DNA from: Eutrigla gurnardus | Lineage: Eukaryota > Chordata > Actinopteri > Perciformes > Triglidae | Assembly: GCA_963514095.1 (NCBI GenBank) | Contig: OY741285.1 | Span: forward strand, 15,980,820-16,044,819 | Direction of reading: 5' to 3' | DNA length: 64,000 nucleotides | Shown here: positions 45,733 to 59,000 of the stretch, piece by piece | Layout: each line of letters begins with the position of its first letter | How positions within the stretch are numbered: position 1 is the stretch's first letter | The notes under the pieces: model-generated | Databases searched by the model: none | The model's input: the letters and a program-made list of their open reading frames with translations, nothing else | Told to the model about the DNA's origin: nothing | Program-made: the position numbers and the translations under genes

Positions 45733-48465
45733 GAGCGCGCCACTTGAAATTTCTGATTGTAGTCCGTTGTCAGAAGCGAGCTTTATGAAATATCGTAGTT
45801 TCATCGGTTTATTTCCACCTTTATCGTCGGATTATACGAACGGTTGGGACTATTATAACGGTGATAATAAACAATAGTGGAAGAAGAATTCACATCCTTT
45901 AAATTATATTATTATTTATATTATTCAAAGTACTTATACCACACTGTAAAAAATAGACATTTTTACTTTTAGTATGCAGGAACTGTACATTAATTATTAA
46001 AATTACTCAGTGCAGAAACTGTCCCCCGTGACTTTTACATGATTTTATATATATTACATGATTTTATATATATTTTTTTCCTTATTATTATTCGTGCATT
46101 CATGTAAAAGCAGGATGTTACTGTTGCATTTGGTTGAGTTGGAGCATTTAGAAAGATTACCTCATAATTACTTTCGTCGTGGAATAATCTGTTGGATTAT
46201 TTTTTCCATTGATTTGATGTTCAGTTTGAAAAAAAATACTGTGAAATGGTATCACAATAACCCAGAACCCAAAGTCACACCTTAACACTGTTTTGTTCAA
46301 CCAAGCATTATAAAAAAATAAATATACTAAATAAAACTTGTATAAACTGTTGGGTAATATGTTATAATATTAACAAACAACAGTAATATAACAAAATATG
46401 TTAACCTTTTTGTATGTTTTGTGAAGTAAACAAATCTGTAAGGTTAGTGACATAAAAAGGAGGAAAAAAATCCCTCTGAAATGTAGTAAAGTCAAATTTG
46501 TCCTTAAATATGGTACACGGGTAAATGTACTTACTTACATTCCTCCACTGGCTCCATGGTTTGATTTTTGGATACATTTACGATCATAATTTGGTCATGT
46601 TAGACATCCTTACTTTAGATGAGTTTATATAAACTAAGTGCTTTCCTGCTCATTATCTTGAAAAGCAGATTTAGTAATATGACACATGCTTCAGAATTTC
46701 CTTTTTGTTTCGTCTGGAAAACAGATACATAGATGAGAAATTCAAGTGTCAGTGATTTTAACAACGCGAAGTAGCAGGAAATTAATCACCACTTTTTGAT
46801 TCAGAAGCTCATAATTCACTCTTAAAATGTCAATATATGCTGGTTTTCTTGGTCTTCTAGGACGGTAAACTGAATATATTTGGAATTTGGACCACTGGTC
46901 AGGCAGATGAAAATACATATCGGATTAATCAAGAAAGTAAATTATGAAAACAATAGATGCATTTAAGGATTCAAAAAAGACCCACACAACAGAGTAAACA
47001 AAAATTCATTTAATAATTAATCTTTGTGGTCTCTAGGGGAGGGGTTTGAAAGGTATAAAATGGTCATATTAAAATAATCGACCCAGTCTTTTCCCTCTCA
47101 GGATACCCACTGTCTAGTTGTCTTGTGACACAAGTCCTTTATATCTTTTTTTCAGTTCTTCAGCAGATGTCCCATTTATCCATGTATATAACTTATTTTT
47201 TTATTGATGAAACAACTCGACAGTTCAATGTACAAGGATCCCATAGTCCCAAAAATGGATATAACACACAACCAATGACAGACAGGCAAACCTCCCTTCT
47301 CGGCATAATAACGTCACAGATTGAGATCCTTGAAGAGGCCAGAGGTCGCGATGGAGACGGCTTAATGTTCACGAGCAAAATTTTCAAAACAGTTTTCTGT
47401 GACGCAAGCCTTTCCTCCTTTGTCCTCCGCATGATTTGAAAACAGACTACCTGGGGGAGAGAGTTCTGGTTGATACCCGAAACAAAGACAAATAACATAA
47501 CAGTGAATATATTTATTATTATAGAAGATAATTAATGTTAAGAATAATAATTACAAAGGCAATTTCTCTAGACTACTATAATCTGGTCCTGCTCATATAG
47601 CCAAGAGGAGAGTGGGAAACAGTTACAGGAAGCTCTAAAATACTGTGTTCACTCACACAGTGTAGCACAGTTCATGTCACCATTCATCGTATGAAAACAA
47701 AACAAATAGCCCACCTCCCCCCCAAGAAAAATAGGTTGAATCTCATAATTAGTGAGGTTGAGGGGTTTAATTTTGGGGTAAAAGCGGAAAACTTGAGGTG
47801 TGATGCTTCCCAGTCTTTAAAACGGTCTCATCAGTTACAGAACAGAAAGCACCACTTTTACCACTGTATTTCTAAAAAGACCCTCAGCCACAATACCTAA
47901 TCAGGGCTAATTTATGTAGAGGAAGGCTTTATAATAATAATAGTAATAATAATAATAATAATAATATCCCATGAGTTAACCAAGCTGAGGATGAAACCTT
48001 GACATGTTTTCACAGTGCACCCTCTGGAAGTCATTTCCAACTCACCCCGGAAAAAAGGCTTTGTGAAAAAAAACATAGATGATGATTCACCTGACAAATG
48101 AAAGAAAAGCTGTCCTCTGCCTCTTCCTTCCTACAGCTTTCCAAATGGACTACTGTAATAACCAACAGCCAGTTTACAATAAAAAAATACACCAAGGATG
48201 CACAGAAACCATGTACCTTTAAATTGCACTGATAGAACCATTGCGCATATTCCAAGTCGCACTGATGAGTCTTGCATTTCCCCCTCTTCCATCACCTGCA
48301 GCCAGTCATGGTTACCCCTTTTTGGGGGGCAGGGACTGGAGCTGGTTTGGTCGTGTAACTGGGAGGGTTAGGGTTTAGTAGTCTGCAAGAGGATAAAGGG
48401 GGCAGGTTGAGAGCAGCACAGTGATCCTGACATTTCCCTTAGTCTCCTCCAGTGTTGTCCCTGTA
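45733..48465. other. srcap upstream DNA and fbrs 3' UTR
   Basis: No coding exon of a recognised gene. 48465 down to about 47.2-47.5 kb is the likely fbrs 3' UTR; minus-strand AATAAA candidates are at 47512-47517 and 47199-47204. 45.8-47 kb is AT-rich intergenic DNA. A TAA-type microsatellite lies at about 47928-47966. Confidence 0.55.
47928..47966. repeat. (TAA)n microsatellite
   Basis: About 12 copies of a TAA/ATA trinucleotide lie in the probable fbrs 3' UTR. Confidence 0.9.
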
Positions 48466-50047
48466 CTATCTGGACTCTCCATCTTTGTGGGCGCTGTACA
48501 ACGACAGCTCACCCGGCCCTCCGAGTCTACGGGGAGGTGTGGACGACCGGCTGGTGATGGACGGAATGAGCGGAGGCGGCGCTCCCACTGCCAGAGCTCC
48601 CACCAAGCCCGCGGGGGTCTTTGTCAGGATGCCATTGGGCACGTGGTGTGGGTTTAATGGGCCTAGACGGGCAAAGAGGCCAGGGTGGTGCTGGGAAGCA
48701 GGCGAGGCTCCGTGGGGGAGCGAGTGGGCGAGAAGGCCAGGGTGGAGCTGCTCCAGGTGAGCGGCAGTAGCAGCATGGGAGGGGTTGGCGAGGTGAGCGC
48801 CGTGAGGGATGTGTGGGTGCATACCAAAGTAGCGAGCCCGCTCAAAGTCTTCCCTCAGGATCTGGGCTCGCTGCTCCTCGTCCATCAGACCTCCTCCTGG
48901 GGGTCCGAGGTGAGGAGGGCGGTCAAAGTGATGGGCCATGAGGCCAAACTCCTGGCGAACAACAGAGGTGGGGGCAGAGGTAGACGTTGGAGGGTGATGA
49001 GGGTTGGCTGCAGCGGCTGCAACCGCTATGGCCCTCTCCGCCTCCAGAAGGCGCTGATGCTGGAGCAGTCGGGCCAGATGTGGATCAGAACGCAGGGCTA
49101 AGTGAGGATCTGCCCGAAGTGCCATAGCCTCCCTGCGATGCTGATGTTGCTGCTGAGCCGCCAGTTCCCTCCAGGGATCCCAGGTGAAGCTGTGTGGACC
49201 CTGTGGCGGTCCTTGCCCCGGGCCGTGGTGGAAACGTTCTCCTCCCGGACCCATCACCAAACCTGCAGCACCTGTGCTCCCCAAATACGCTTCAATGGCC
49301 CTGGAGCGGTCCAGCAGGGAAAGATGTTGGTGGGAAGCATGGTTTGGAGCGGGTGGCATGAGGGGAACACCAGGAGTAGGAGTCAGTGATAAGGAAGAGG
49401 AAGGGGTACCAGAACGGTGGTGGTGCGGATGGCTATTGGGGCGCTCAAAGCCGTGGTTGGGTGCTGGGGGAGGCAGGGTGATGGGGATATGCTCCGGCTC
49501 CTCCTTCCGCTCCTCTTTGACTTTGACCGGTGGGAGAAGCATGGGAGGTTTGGAGACGGGTGTCGTGGTCCGGTCAGACTTCTTGGCCTGAGACAAAGAC
49601 GTGACAGAGGCAGAAACTGCGGAGGAAGAAGGGAGGTTACCATCTCTTTGGGAGAGTGAGGGTTCATTGTGGAGGTTATGTGCTGTCGGGCCCATCGGGC
49701 GGGGGTAAAGCTCCATGGGCGACGGGACCGAGCGGTTGTTGGGCGGGGGAGTGGTGAGCACAGAAGACGAGGAAGACCGCGGTCTGTCCCTGTCTGCTAC
49801 TAAAGAAGAAGGAGGTCCCCGTGAAGACATCGTCGGCTGCGGCCTCTTGTCCCCATCTCTGTCTCGCTCGCGGTCTCTGTCTCTGTCTCTGTTTAAGCTG
49901 CGCGTCAGCTCCTCAATGGGCCCAATGCTGCCCCCTAGGGCACTGCTGTGGCCATTGACGTGGGAGACCGGGGTGCTACTACGGGGCTTGAAGGGAGGGG
50001 CAACTGGAGACATTCTCACAGGTTGTCGGCCATAAAGCATATTGTCT
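48466..50047 (-). CDS. fbrs: fbrs last coding exon
   Basis: Encodes about 526 residues, from DNMLYGRQPVRMSPVAPP to LYSAHKDGESR. It includes an Arg/Asp alternating run (RDRDRDRERDRDGDK), the family motif VKVKEERKEEPEH, SLLDRSRAIEAYL, FTWDPWRELAAQ, a His/Pro-rich stretch and NGILTKTPAGL. It is the longest exon and is intact. It is proline-, histidine- and serine-rich and likely disordered. Confidence 0.93.
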
Positions 50048-53000
50048 CTGCAAAACATAATGATGCACAACAGTTAGATAACGCAAATCATTCATAGCAA
50101 TCCTTATATTTATCACTTTAATTACAGTTTTTACTCGTATGTTGTGTAGCAGTTATAGTATATAAAAAGATGCAGCAATCATAATGGAAACAAATGGCTC
50201 TAAGAGTTTTTTTATGTGGGTACAAGTTCAAAAACCACCACGTCAAAAATCCCCAGCCCTTCCTTTAAATGTAAAGACGCCGTTGAAATCAGCCGCTTGT
50301 CATACCTATCCTTCTCATCCTTGATGTGGGGGATGTCTCTTCTCTCCATGTCCTTCGCTCGATCCCTTTCATCCCGCTTGTCTGGCCCTTTGGCCCAGCT
50401 GGGGCCCGGGGCGAACCCAGATGGGCCACCGTGTAGACGGTTCCATGGGTCGTGATGGTTGGGGGTGGGCAGGCCTCCAACCACACCCGCTGGTGAATCT
50501 TTAGGGCCAAACATAGATCCAGCTGCAGAACAGAAGGACACATTCTTTGTTAGAAACCATCATCTCCAAACAGAAGTCAACCTATAAAAACTTTACATTT
50601 AAATATATTTAGAGAACTGCTATTGCCAACTTGTGGGAATAAAATCCACATGCTTTAAACCCAAATTATGCTTCCGCGTTGACACAATGCAAGGGGGCTG
50701 ACAGACCCCTTACGTCGCCCCCTTACGTCCACCGCAAGGGCCTGACGTGCACCTCCCAAAAATCCTAGACGTGCGTCGAGGCAACGCAATGCCAACGCAG
50801 CGGCATTGGCTGTGAATGGTCTGCGAACTACATCCGCTGGAGACCGCTATCCGGTTTCCACTCATAAACACCGCCATTTAAACTTTTAATACTTTTATTG
50901 TTTTCACCTCGTTTTATCGTTTGCACCTTGTTGCTTTTGCACAAAGAAATAAAACACCAAGTTCTGAAAAATTGTGGACGTTTAAAGCCGGAAGGTAAAC
51001 AAATAGGCTATAACGAGGCTAACGACGATATACGTCACAAGAGTCTCGGTCGGTCGGTCAGTCTTTACAAAAAAACATAGCGCCCTCTACCGGTGTGGTA
51101 TTGAATTGCATTTCGACACGTAAACCCCACGCAGAACCATCACGGTCTCACGGCTGCGTCCAAGCAACTGCGTGGCCATTGCGTGATCACTACGCGGAAG
51201 CATAACCGAGGCTCAACACCAGGCTTATTTGTGGAAAAAAGAAAACTGGCAAAAAAAGTAGATTGGGACAAGAATTTACTAAAAATAAATAATAAATTCC
51301 CAGGCCTGGATCAAAGCTGTGCTGGTAGTAGTAAAGGCAGGAAGGCTGTGCTAAAGCTCCAATACACATTTATTACTGTAGACTTATCACAACCAGAACC
51401 AAGTTCCTCATGAGGAAAAAAAACAAACCGTAAATATGCTCATATCCGACAATTAAACCATGCAACCATGCAGATGTAGCACAACTGCCCCTCTTTTTGT
51501 TGCTCACTATGACTGATAACAGAGGAAGATAACCAGCTTCAGTCATACGTCTCTAATTAGAATAGAGAGAACAGGCCAGCATGACAGTTTGTCAGTGTTT
51601 TTTTGTGGAAGCAGCCACCGGTTTCCTCTCCAATACTGCCAATGGTACAAAAAGATTCTGGTATTCACACGTAGTATCCGTAGGCAACAGGAAGGCAAGA
51701 TTTGACTTCTTCTGTATCACATACAGTAGAAGTAGCAACAACTTGGATTAATCACCAGTAGTTAAAAACAACCTTCTGTATCCGCAATAATCTTCCATGT
51801 TTTACTTCTTTAAACATTTTAATTCAAGATATTTATAGACTAAACTTCATGACATCAATGCATGATCTTATTTTGCAAAGTATTATTTTAGATGCTGAAG
51901 TATCTATGAAGGTCACTGCAAAACTTTTTTTTTTTTAAATGCATGAATGAGCAAAGGGTGACAGTACTGAGCGCACGCATATTATGCATTACAAAAAATT
52001 CTTTGCTTTCCATTCACCGGCTCCGTTTTGAACGGATCGCATTGGTTGAGCAGCAAAGTTGCGACTCGACAAGCTGCAACAAGCTCATCATCAATACCAG
52101 AATACAGAAGGCTTCTCCAATCACAGTATATCGAATTGACTAAATCGAAGGCAACCAGTGAACTTTTCATGAATTCCAAATATTACAGTGACATGTTGTA
52201 AATGCAAACCCTAAAATATTTTTAACACATTTATATACTGCATCTCACAGCACCAACCCTCAGGGATCGGTTCAGATTTTTCAAGTGTGTCCATTGAGCT
52301 GAAACGGAATTTCAAGAGTCTTTATCTTCCGTCTGGCAGCGTATTTCTGAGTGAAACAGGACAGATGGGCGGGAAGTAACGTTGGGAGGAATTTGATCGT
52401 TCTAAAGATTAGTTAACAACCTTCTCTAGCTCTGTGCTGTGCTCAAGTTGCAGATTGATGATATCATTGGTTGAAATTGGCTGTTACAAGCTGATTTAAG
52501 CATGTGTCACATTTTCCTTTTAAGACGAATAAAACATTTTTTTTGCATATATTGTTAAATAGGTGCACATTATGGCTATGCAGCAACCGGCGGGAGACTC
52601 AGTGCTGTGCTACGCGGCAACCGGCGGGAGACTCAGTGCTGTGCTACGCGGCAACCGGCGGGAGACTCAGTGCTGTGCTACGCGGCAACCGGCGGGAGAC
52701 TCAGTGCTGTGCTACGCAGCAACCGGCGGGAGACTCAGTGCTGTGCTACGCGGCAACCGGCGGGAGACTCAGTGCTGTGCTACGCGGCAACCGGCGGGAG
52801 ACTCAGTGCTGTGCTACGCGGCAACCGGCGGGAGACTCAGTGCTGTGCTACGCAGCAACCGGCGGGAGACTCAGTGCTGTGCTACGCAGCAACCGGCGGG
52901 AGACTCAGTGCTGTGCTACGCAGCAACCGGCGGGAGACTCAGTGCTGTGCTACGCAGCAACCGGCGGGAGACTCAGTGCTGTGCTACGCAGCAACCGGCG

Positions 53001-56000
53001 GGAGACTCAGTGCTGTGCTACGCAGCAACCGGCGGGAGACTCAGTGCTGTGCTACGCAGCAACCGGCGGGAGACTCAGTGCTGTGCTACGCAGCAACCGG
53101 CGGGAGAATCAGTGCTGTGCTACGCAGCAACCGGCGGGAGACTCAGTGCTGTGCTACGCAGCAACCGGCGGGAGACTCAGTGCTGTGCTACGCAGCAACC
53201 GGCGGGAGACTCAGTGCTGTGCTACGCAGCACCCAGCAGGAGACTCAGTGCTGTGCTACGCAGCAACCGGCGGGAGACTCAGTGCTGTGCTACGCAGCAC
53301 CCAGCAGGAGACTCAGTGCTGTGCTACGCAGCAACCGGCGGGAGGGGCAATGTTGCGTTGCGCAGCATCCGGTATAAATGGGTTAATGACCAATAAGGCC
53401 ACCTTATGCCTGAGAAAGACGCAGACCCATTTCTTTACATTGATCTTAAATAAAAATATTATAATAGAGTATGAAAATATCCTTCCAGTACGCCCCATGA
53501 CCCACTGTGAACAGCCGTTGCATGTTTTGGTGTTTCAGCTGTAGCGTGCTGGTTGGATTGGCCAGTTAATCGAGCCCAATGAACCACAATTTGTGTCCGG
53601 TCCATTTCTGTTTCGTAACAGTCGAACAGCGAGTCCCTCTCACCACAGCGTTCAGCCAGCCAAAGTAATAATTAATGTTATGGTGTTTATCGATGCCTAT
53701 ATACGACCACACACAATCGTTGACAATACAGGATTAACGTATATAGTCAAAGTGCTTGAGCTGCTACATGTGGATTTTAGTCTGTCTGTTGTGTCTCAGC
53801 CATGAGTACAACATACAGCCCAGTTCAGTAATTATCAACAGATCAGTCTTATGATGGAGGATTACACAATCAGAAATACAATGGCGTTATTTTTACATAA
53901 CAGACATTTCAGTGATTTCTTTTTTTTATTGATAATATGCCTTTAAAGTAAGAATTAATGCCACTGTTGAGTGACTGTTCCCCCCCCCCCCCCCCCCAAT
54001 TGTACTGAAAACGTACCGAACCACGATTCTGTGCATTCCTACACCTGTAATGTTGGCGGATTGTACTGAGACTTAATCTAAACCTGTCCCTTAAGCATGG
54101 CGTTTCTAGAGTAGAGATGCTGCAATACTGACCCAGTGTTGGGCTGCCAAGTCCTCCAAAGGCACCAGAACCAAGGGCTCCCAGTGGGGTGAAGGGTGGG
54201 GATCGGCCATACGGATCTAAAAAAATAAAATATACTTTGTTGACACAAGCGCTCACTTCTACACAGGCTTCTTACACGTTTTCTGTCGGTCTCCAACTTG
54301 ATTTCCATTAATTTTATGAACGGTTAAGCTCCAAGTAAAATGTTACGTGAGTGAATCAGTGGTTGTGGTGTGGGGAACATACAGATGTGCCTTTCGAAGC
54401 TCCTCTTACCCAAGTGTGCAGTCGGGGGGAGGAAAGAGGAGTGGGGCGCTGATGGAGAGATGAAAGGAGAGGAGGACGGATTGACTCCCCCTGTAGAAAT
54501 GTAGTAGAAAAAGAGGAAAGAGAAAAAAAAAAACTCATCAAATCAAGTGCATACACTTCATGCTGTGACTCAAAATTGCAATACTGTCAAACCTCAGTGT
54601 TTCACATCTGCTTACATGATTTTAACCAAGGAAAATAAAATAAAAAAGTATATAAGTATATAAAAAATATCGGCGCACATTTCACAAATCAACAAATGCA
54701 TTCATATTCCCTCAGCCGTCTAAGAGACTAGAATGTTTAGACATTAACCTGCAGCTGAGAACAGACTGGGAGGTCTGGTCAGATCGTGAGAGGGAGGCAT
54801 GGCTCCACCCATGGGCCCCAGGGGGCCCAGTCCCCCAGCTCCAGGAAGACGGGCCAGCAGGTCACTACGGAAGTCCAACTTGTGAGGATCAGCCTGCATC
54901 AGCTACAAGAGGCGAGCAGAACAGTTAACCGGGTGTCACCACAATGTCTATTACTAATATATCTACTTTAAAGCACAATAAGCAGCACATACCTTCACTT
55001 TTTTCTGATGGCTCAGAATCATCCAGGCCACATACACGTGCATAGCGCACCACTTTCCTGGTTTCTGCACAGCACAAAGATCACAGGGAGGGGGAGTTTA
55101 CTATGATATTCCACAAATCCTAAGATCTAAAGCCTTTGCACACAGAGTCAGATGTTCTCCCTGTTGTTCAGTAATATCTCGTTAGGACACAAGGTCGGCG
55201 TTTTACAGCCAGAGATAAGGCTACGTGCTAGAAAACAGCATAAGTTTGGGAATATAAAACAAAGTTGATGGAAAATGCATAAGCATGGATTAGAGTTGGG
55301 CGGATTTCCGGTTTCACCAGTTCGGTTCAGTGTACGTGACCTAACTGGTTTGATTTATGCAAACCTGTTGAACCTGTATTTGTCCTTATGACACGTTCTG
55401 GAAAATTAAAAACATTAGCAACCTGTGCCGACAGCGTCACGGCACTAAATCCAACGGATCTTTCATTAGTAATGAGCAGCAATAATGACACGTGATTAAA
55501 ATAATATTGTGTTTATTTATTAACAGATCGGCGAGTGTCCGAGTCGGCCGGTGCGTAAAGTCGAGGCCGGCATGACAGAGATCACATTTCAGTCAAAGCG
55601 GGAGGGGGGATGTACACGCAGTACCTTGTGTTTGTTTACATTGACGTTTTGAAGACGTGTTACTAGGCGACACGCCACCGGAGCATTTAACGAATTGAAA
55701 CATGGATCCAAGACGATATAAAGCCGGTAGTTGCTCAAACGAGGCCGTCGTACGCAGCAACACACATATGATGCAGGGGCAACTCTGCTTGCAGTTAAAG
55801 AGTCGTGTAAATATGCAAGATGAGCAAAAGTTCACCTTACACAGTTGTTTTGAAGCCACGAGCTAATTGTAATTACAACACTCATTGAATACGTCACATG
55901 GCCGGCGGCGCCGCATCTACCTCTTCGGTTGTGCAAAGCTGTGATGTTTTGTACAAATTAGGGAATATTGAACCGTACGGTACAGCATGCACGGTTCAAT

Positions 56001-59000
56001 ACACACTTGTGAATTGAGGTATTTTCAGTTTTGCAATAAAATTTCATGTAATTTCACGTTTCCATCCTTGTATTTCTCTCTTAATTGGCTATGTCGGAGC
56101 TTTAGAGGAGCACTTGTACGCAGCATGTGTTCATGTGCTGCGATGGGGAAATGCCTCCCTGCCGAGTAAATATCCCACGTCCTGGAAGCAGGACGGCTGA
56201 GCAGGTAACACGTCAGTTAAAAACAGTTTCTCTCGTTGATGCCTTCCAACAAGCCGATTCTACCGGTGCAGAAAACACAAGAACACAACAAGTGCAGTGG
56301 GACGATTATTGCTAAAGATTTGCAGCCCTTTTCCGTAGTTGAGGGCTTCCATCAACGAATCAAAACGCTCTATCCACGCTACACTTTTCAACACTAATGT
56401 AATTCCCGACTTCTATAAAACAACAGAAAGGCATCTGCGTGGAACTGGCTGAAGCACAGAGTCTAGCACTGACCCGGATAGTTGGAGCTCTCAGGCAACA
56501 GTGAGTAAAAGTGTTACCTTTTTCTTTTTTTACATAATTATTTATTTTATTATATAATACACTTGAATTTGTCTGAATGTAAAAAAAAAAAAACTTAGCT
56601 CATAAGAAAAATAAAGAAATCATTTTGGAATATATAAATAGCAATTTTTTTTATCCTTGCGCACAAAATGTGTACCAAAACAGAACCGAAACTGTAACCC
56701 AAGAACCGAGGTACGTATTGAACCGATGGCTAACTGTATTTTTGCATCCCTAGTACAAATATACAACCCCTGCAGCGTTACGCCGCAAAGCAAAGTTATT
56801 TTGTAAACGTTCGATCGCGGCACATCTTTCACTCCCCTTTCCGTGATTACGGCGCAATCTTCTGTGTAAAAAAACTAATGTACCACTCGGGAGGGTCTGC
56901 TGTGGCAAGTGCAACGCCGAGTGGGAAAGGTCGGTATAACTGGTTCGGTCCAGTCTTTGGCTTAGTATCATACATGGAATGGATACAAGAAAATGAAAGG
57001 AAAATAAATAAATAAATAAATAATCAACCACGTACAGTCTAAACTGAATCATGTCTGGCTTCTGAAATATCTAACTGGGTGTGCAAGGGCAGAGAATAGA
57101 CCAGAAGCAGTCAAGATTACGGGTGAGATTAGTGCAAAGAGTGAAGCAATGAAAAGGTAAAAACAGGCTGAAGATTTTAAAGGAGCCAAGGGATTCAAAA
57201 ACATCCGTTTTTTGCTTACATTACTGACTTTCAACGATGTCCCAAATGGATCAGTTCGCTACGAGAAAACAGAAGTATAAAACCACTTTTAATCTACATA
57301 TCTCACTATTAATCAGGCATAGTTTTGCTCCCTTTACTGCACTGACCAAGCCCATGGCATAGCACATCCTAACCTAAACGTTGGGTTGTCTCTACATCTA
57401 CACAGATCTATGCAAATAAAAAAGGAAAAGATTATGATGAGAAACTGGGTTCTACGTAAGCATATTGTCCTTACCCGGGGGTCTTTGGGCTGCAGGTGGT
57501 GAGGCACAACCCCGAGTCGTGAGGTTATATCAGGACCGGCTCCCTGAGGGACAAGAGACTGTCACACACACAGCACAGCAAAACACATGAACTGTAACCT
57601 ACGGATCTACGCGTCTACAACCGATCAACATCAGCTCTTCACTGCTATTTATATGCTGGGGCATTCACTGGATATTTGCATGTTTCTAATCTGATTTTTG
57701 AGCTGCACGACAGATGCGTTATTAGCATTACGTTGCCTTATTAGCATTACTGGGAACCGTACCGGTGTTTCGTTTACCGACCTCCGCTGGCAAACAAACT
57801 TCTACCTGCCTTGGAGCTATATTGACAATTACACATTAAACATTTTTATGTTAGATTTGTTTTACTCGCTTCCTGTAAATATTAGTTAGCTGAAAACACA
57901 GTTTACTGTGTTGTTGTAGTCGACATTTAGTCATTGGCACTCAGTTTTAATCTTGGCTGAGAATGTGGTCCTAACTTTTGTATAGCAAGCCGCTATATAT
58001 CTGCAATAGATGCCCATTTATATTCTCAATCATGGGTCTCGCAGTCAACCGCTATGTCTGAATAAAAACCAGCTGACAAGTTGCTAATCCTGCAATTACA
58101 AAAGAAATTCTTATATTGGTTCATTTTTGAATGTGACATATTTTAAACGTTAATGAACGGTTAACAAGGGTTGGCTATGTCGGCCTAAACAGAGCCAACT
58201 ATTTTGTCTCATCTTAACTCGCCAGGGCATAATCAACAGACATTTTGCCATAATGTTTCTACAATATTTTTTATTTCAGTGTTTATTTAGTCATAAATTA
58301 AATGGACATCAATGAATACTAACTGTCAACATTTTCATTGACTAAATTAACACTGTTTTATTTTCTATTATACTATTACAGTGTGATCACTCAAGTCATG
58401 GCTCGACGTACATGGCGAGCACATAAATTGTGAGCTTTGGCTTCACATCTCAGAGGATTTACTTGTACAGTACGAGCTGGAATTACAGAACGTTTCTAAA
58501 AATCATAAAATGTTGCCCTGAAGCTTGCAGTGTCGACCATAACCATCCAGATCCTGGAACCACTTTTCAGAAGCAAGGATAAGAGTTATTATAAAGCCTA
58601 ATGGGACCCCTGCTGGGCCAGTGCTAAATTACCCTCCAGTGCTTGTAACACTGTCTGGGGAAGTCCTAATTGTTAGCAACGGTCTTTCTGGCGGGTGATC
58701 AATTTCAAACTGAATTTCACTCTGGTCATTGTCGAGACATTAATTACACCAGGTAATGTGAGATTTCCCTTAACAACATGATGCCTAGCGGCTGCCCAGG
58801 AATAAGTTATTCAAAATATGTAGAGTTTTTCTCACCTTTGGCTGAAATGCTCCTTGCAAGGAGCTGAAAGGCCCAGTGGGGGGAATCACAGGCTGGATAC
58901 TCGGCACTGAGGGCGGTGGGTATTGTGGGAAGAACTACCATGACACAAACACAAACACACACACAGCTTAGTTACAACAAGTACATTAAAGCAATCTCAT

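Larger units (their letters stand above)
50523..54132 (-). other. fbrs: fbrs intron of 3.6 kb
   Basis: It contains a 540-bp inverted-repeat element (50666-51205), the 34-bp minisatellite (52583-53366) and a poly-C tract near 53983-53998. No exon seen. Confidence 0.8.

Noticed and set aside
52583..53366. CRISPR-like array
   Set aside because: Units are contiguous, without spacers, and the setting is a vertebrate intron.
52504..53544. Long plus-strand open frames of 256-346 residues
   Set aside because: They are translations of the 34-bp minisatellite in all three frames, inside an fbrs intron, with no start or splice context.
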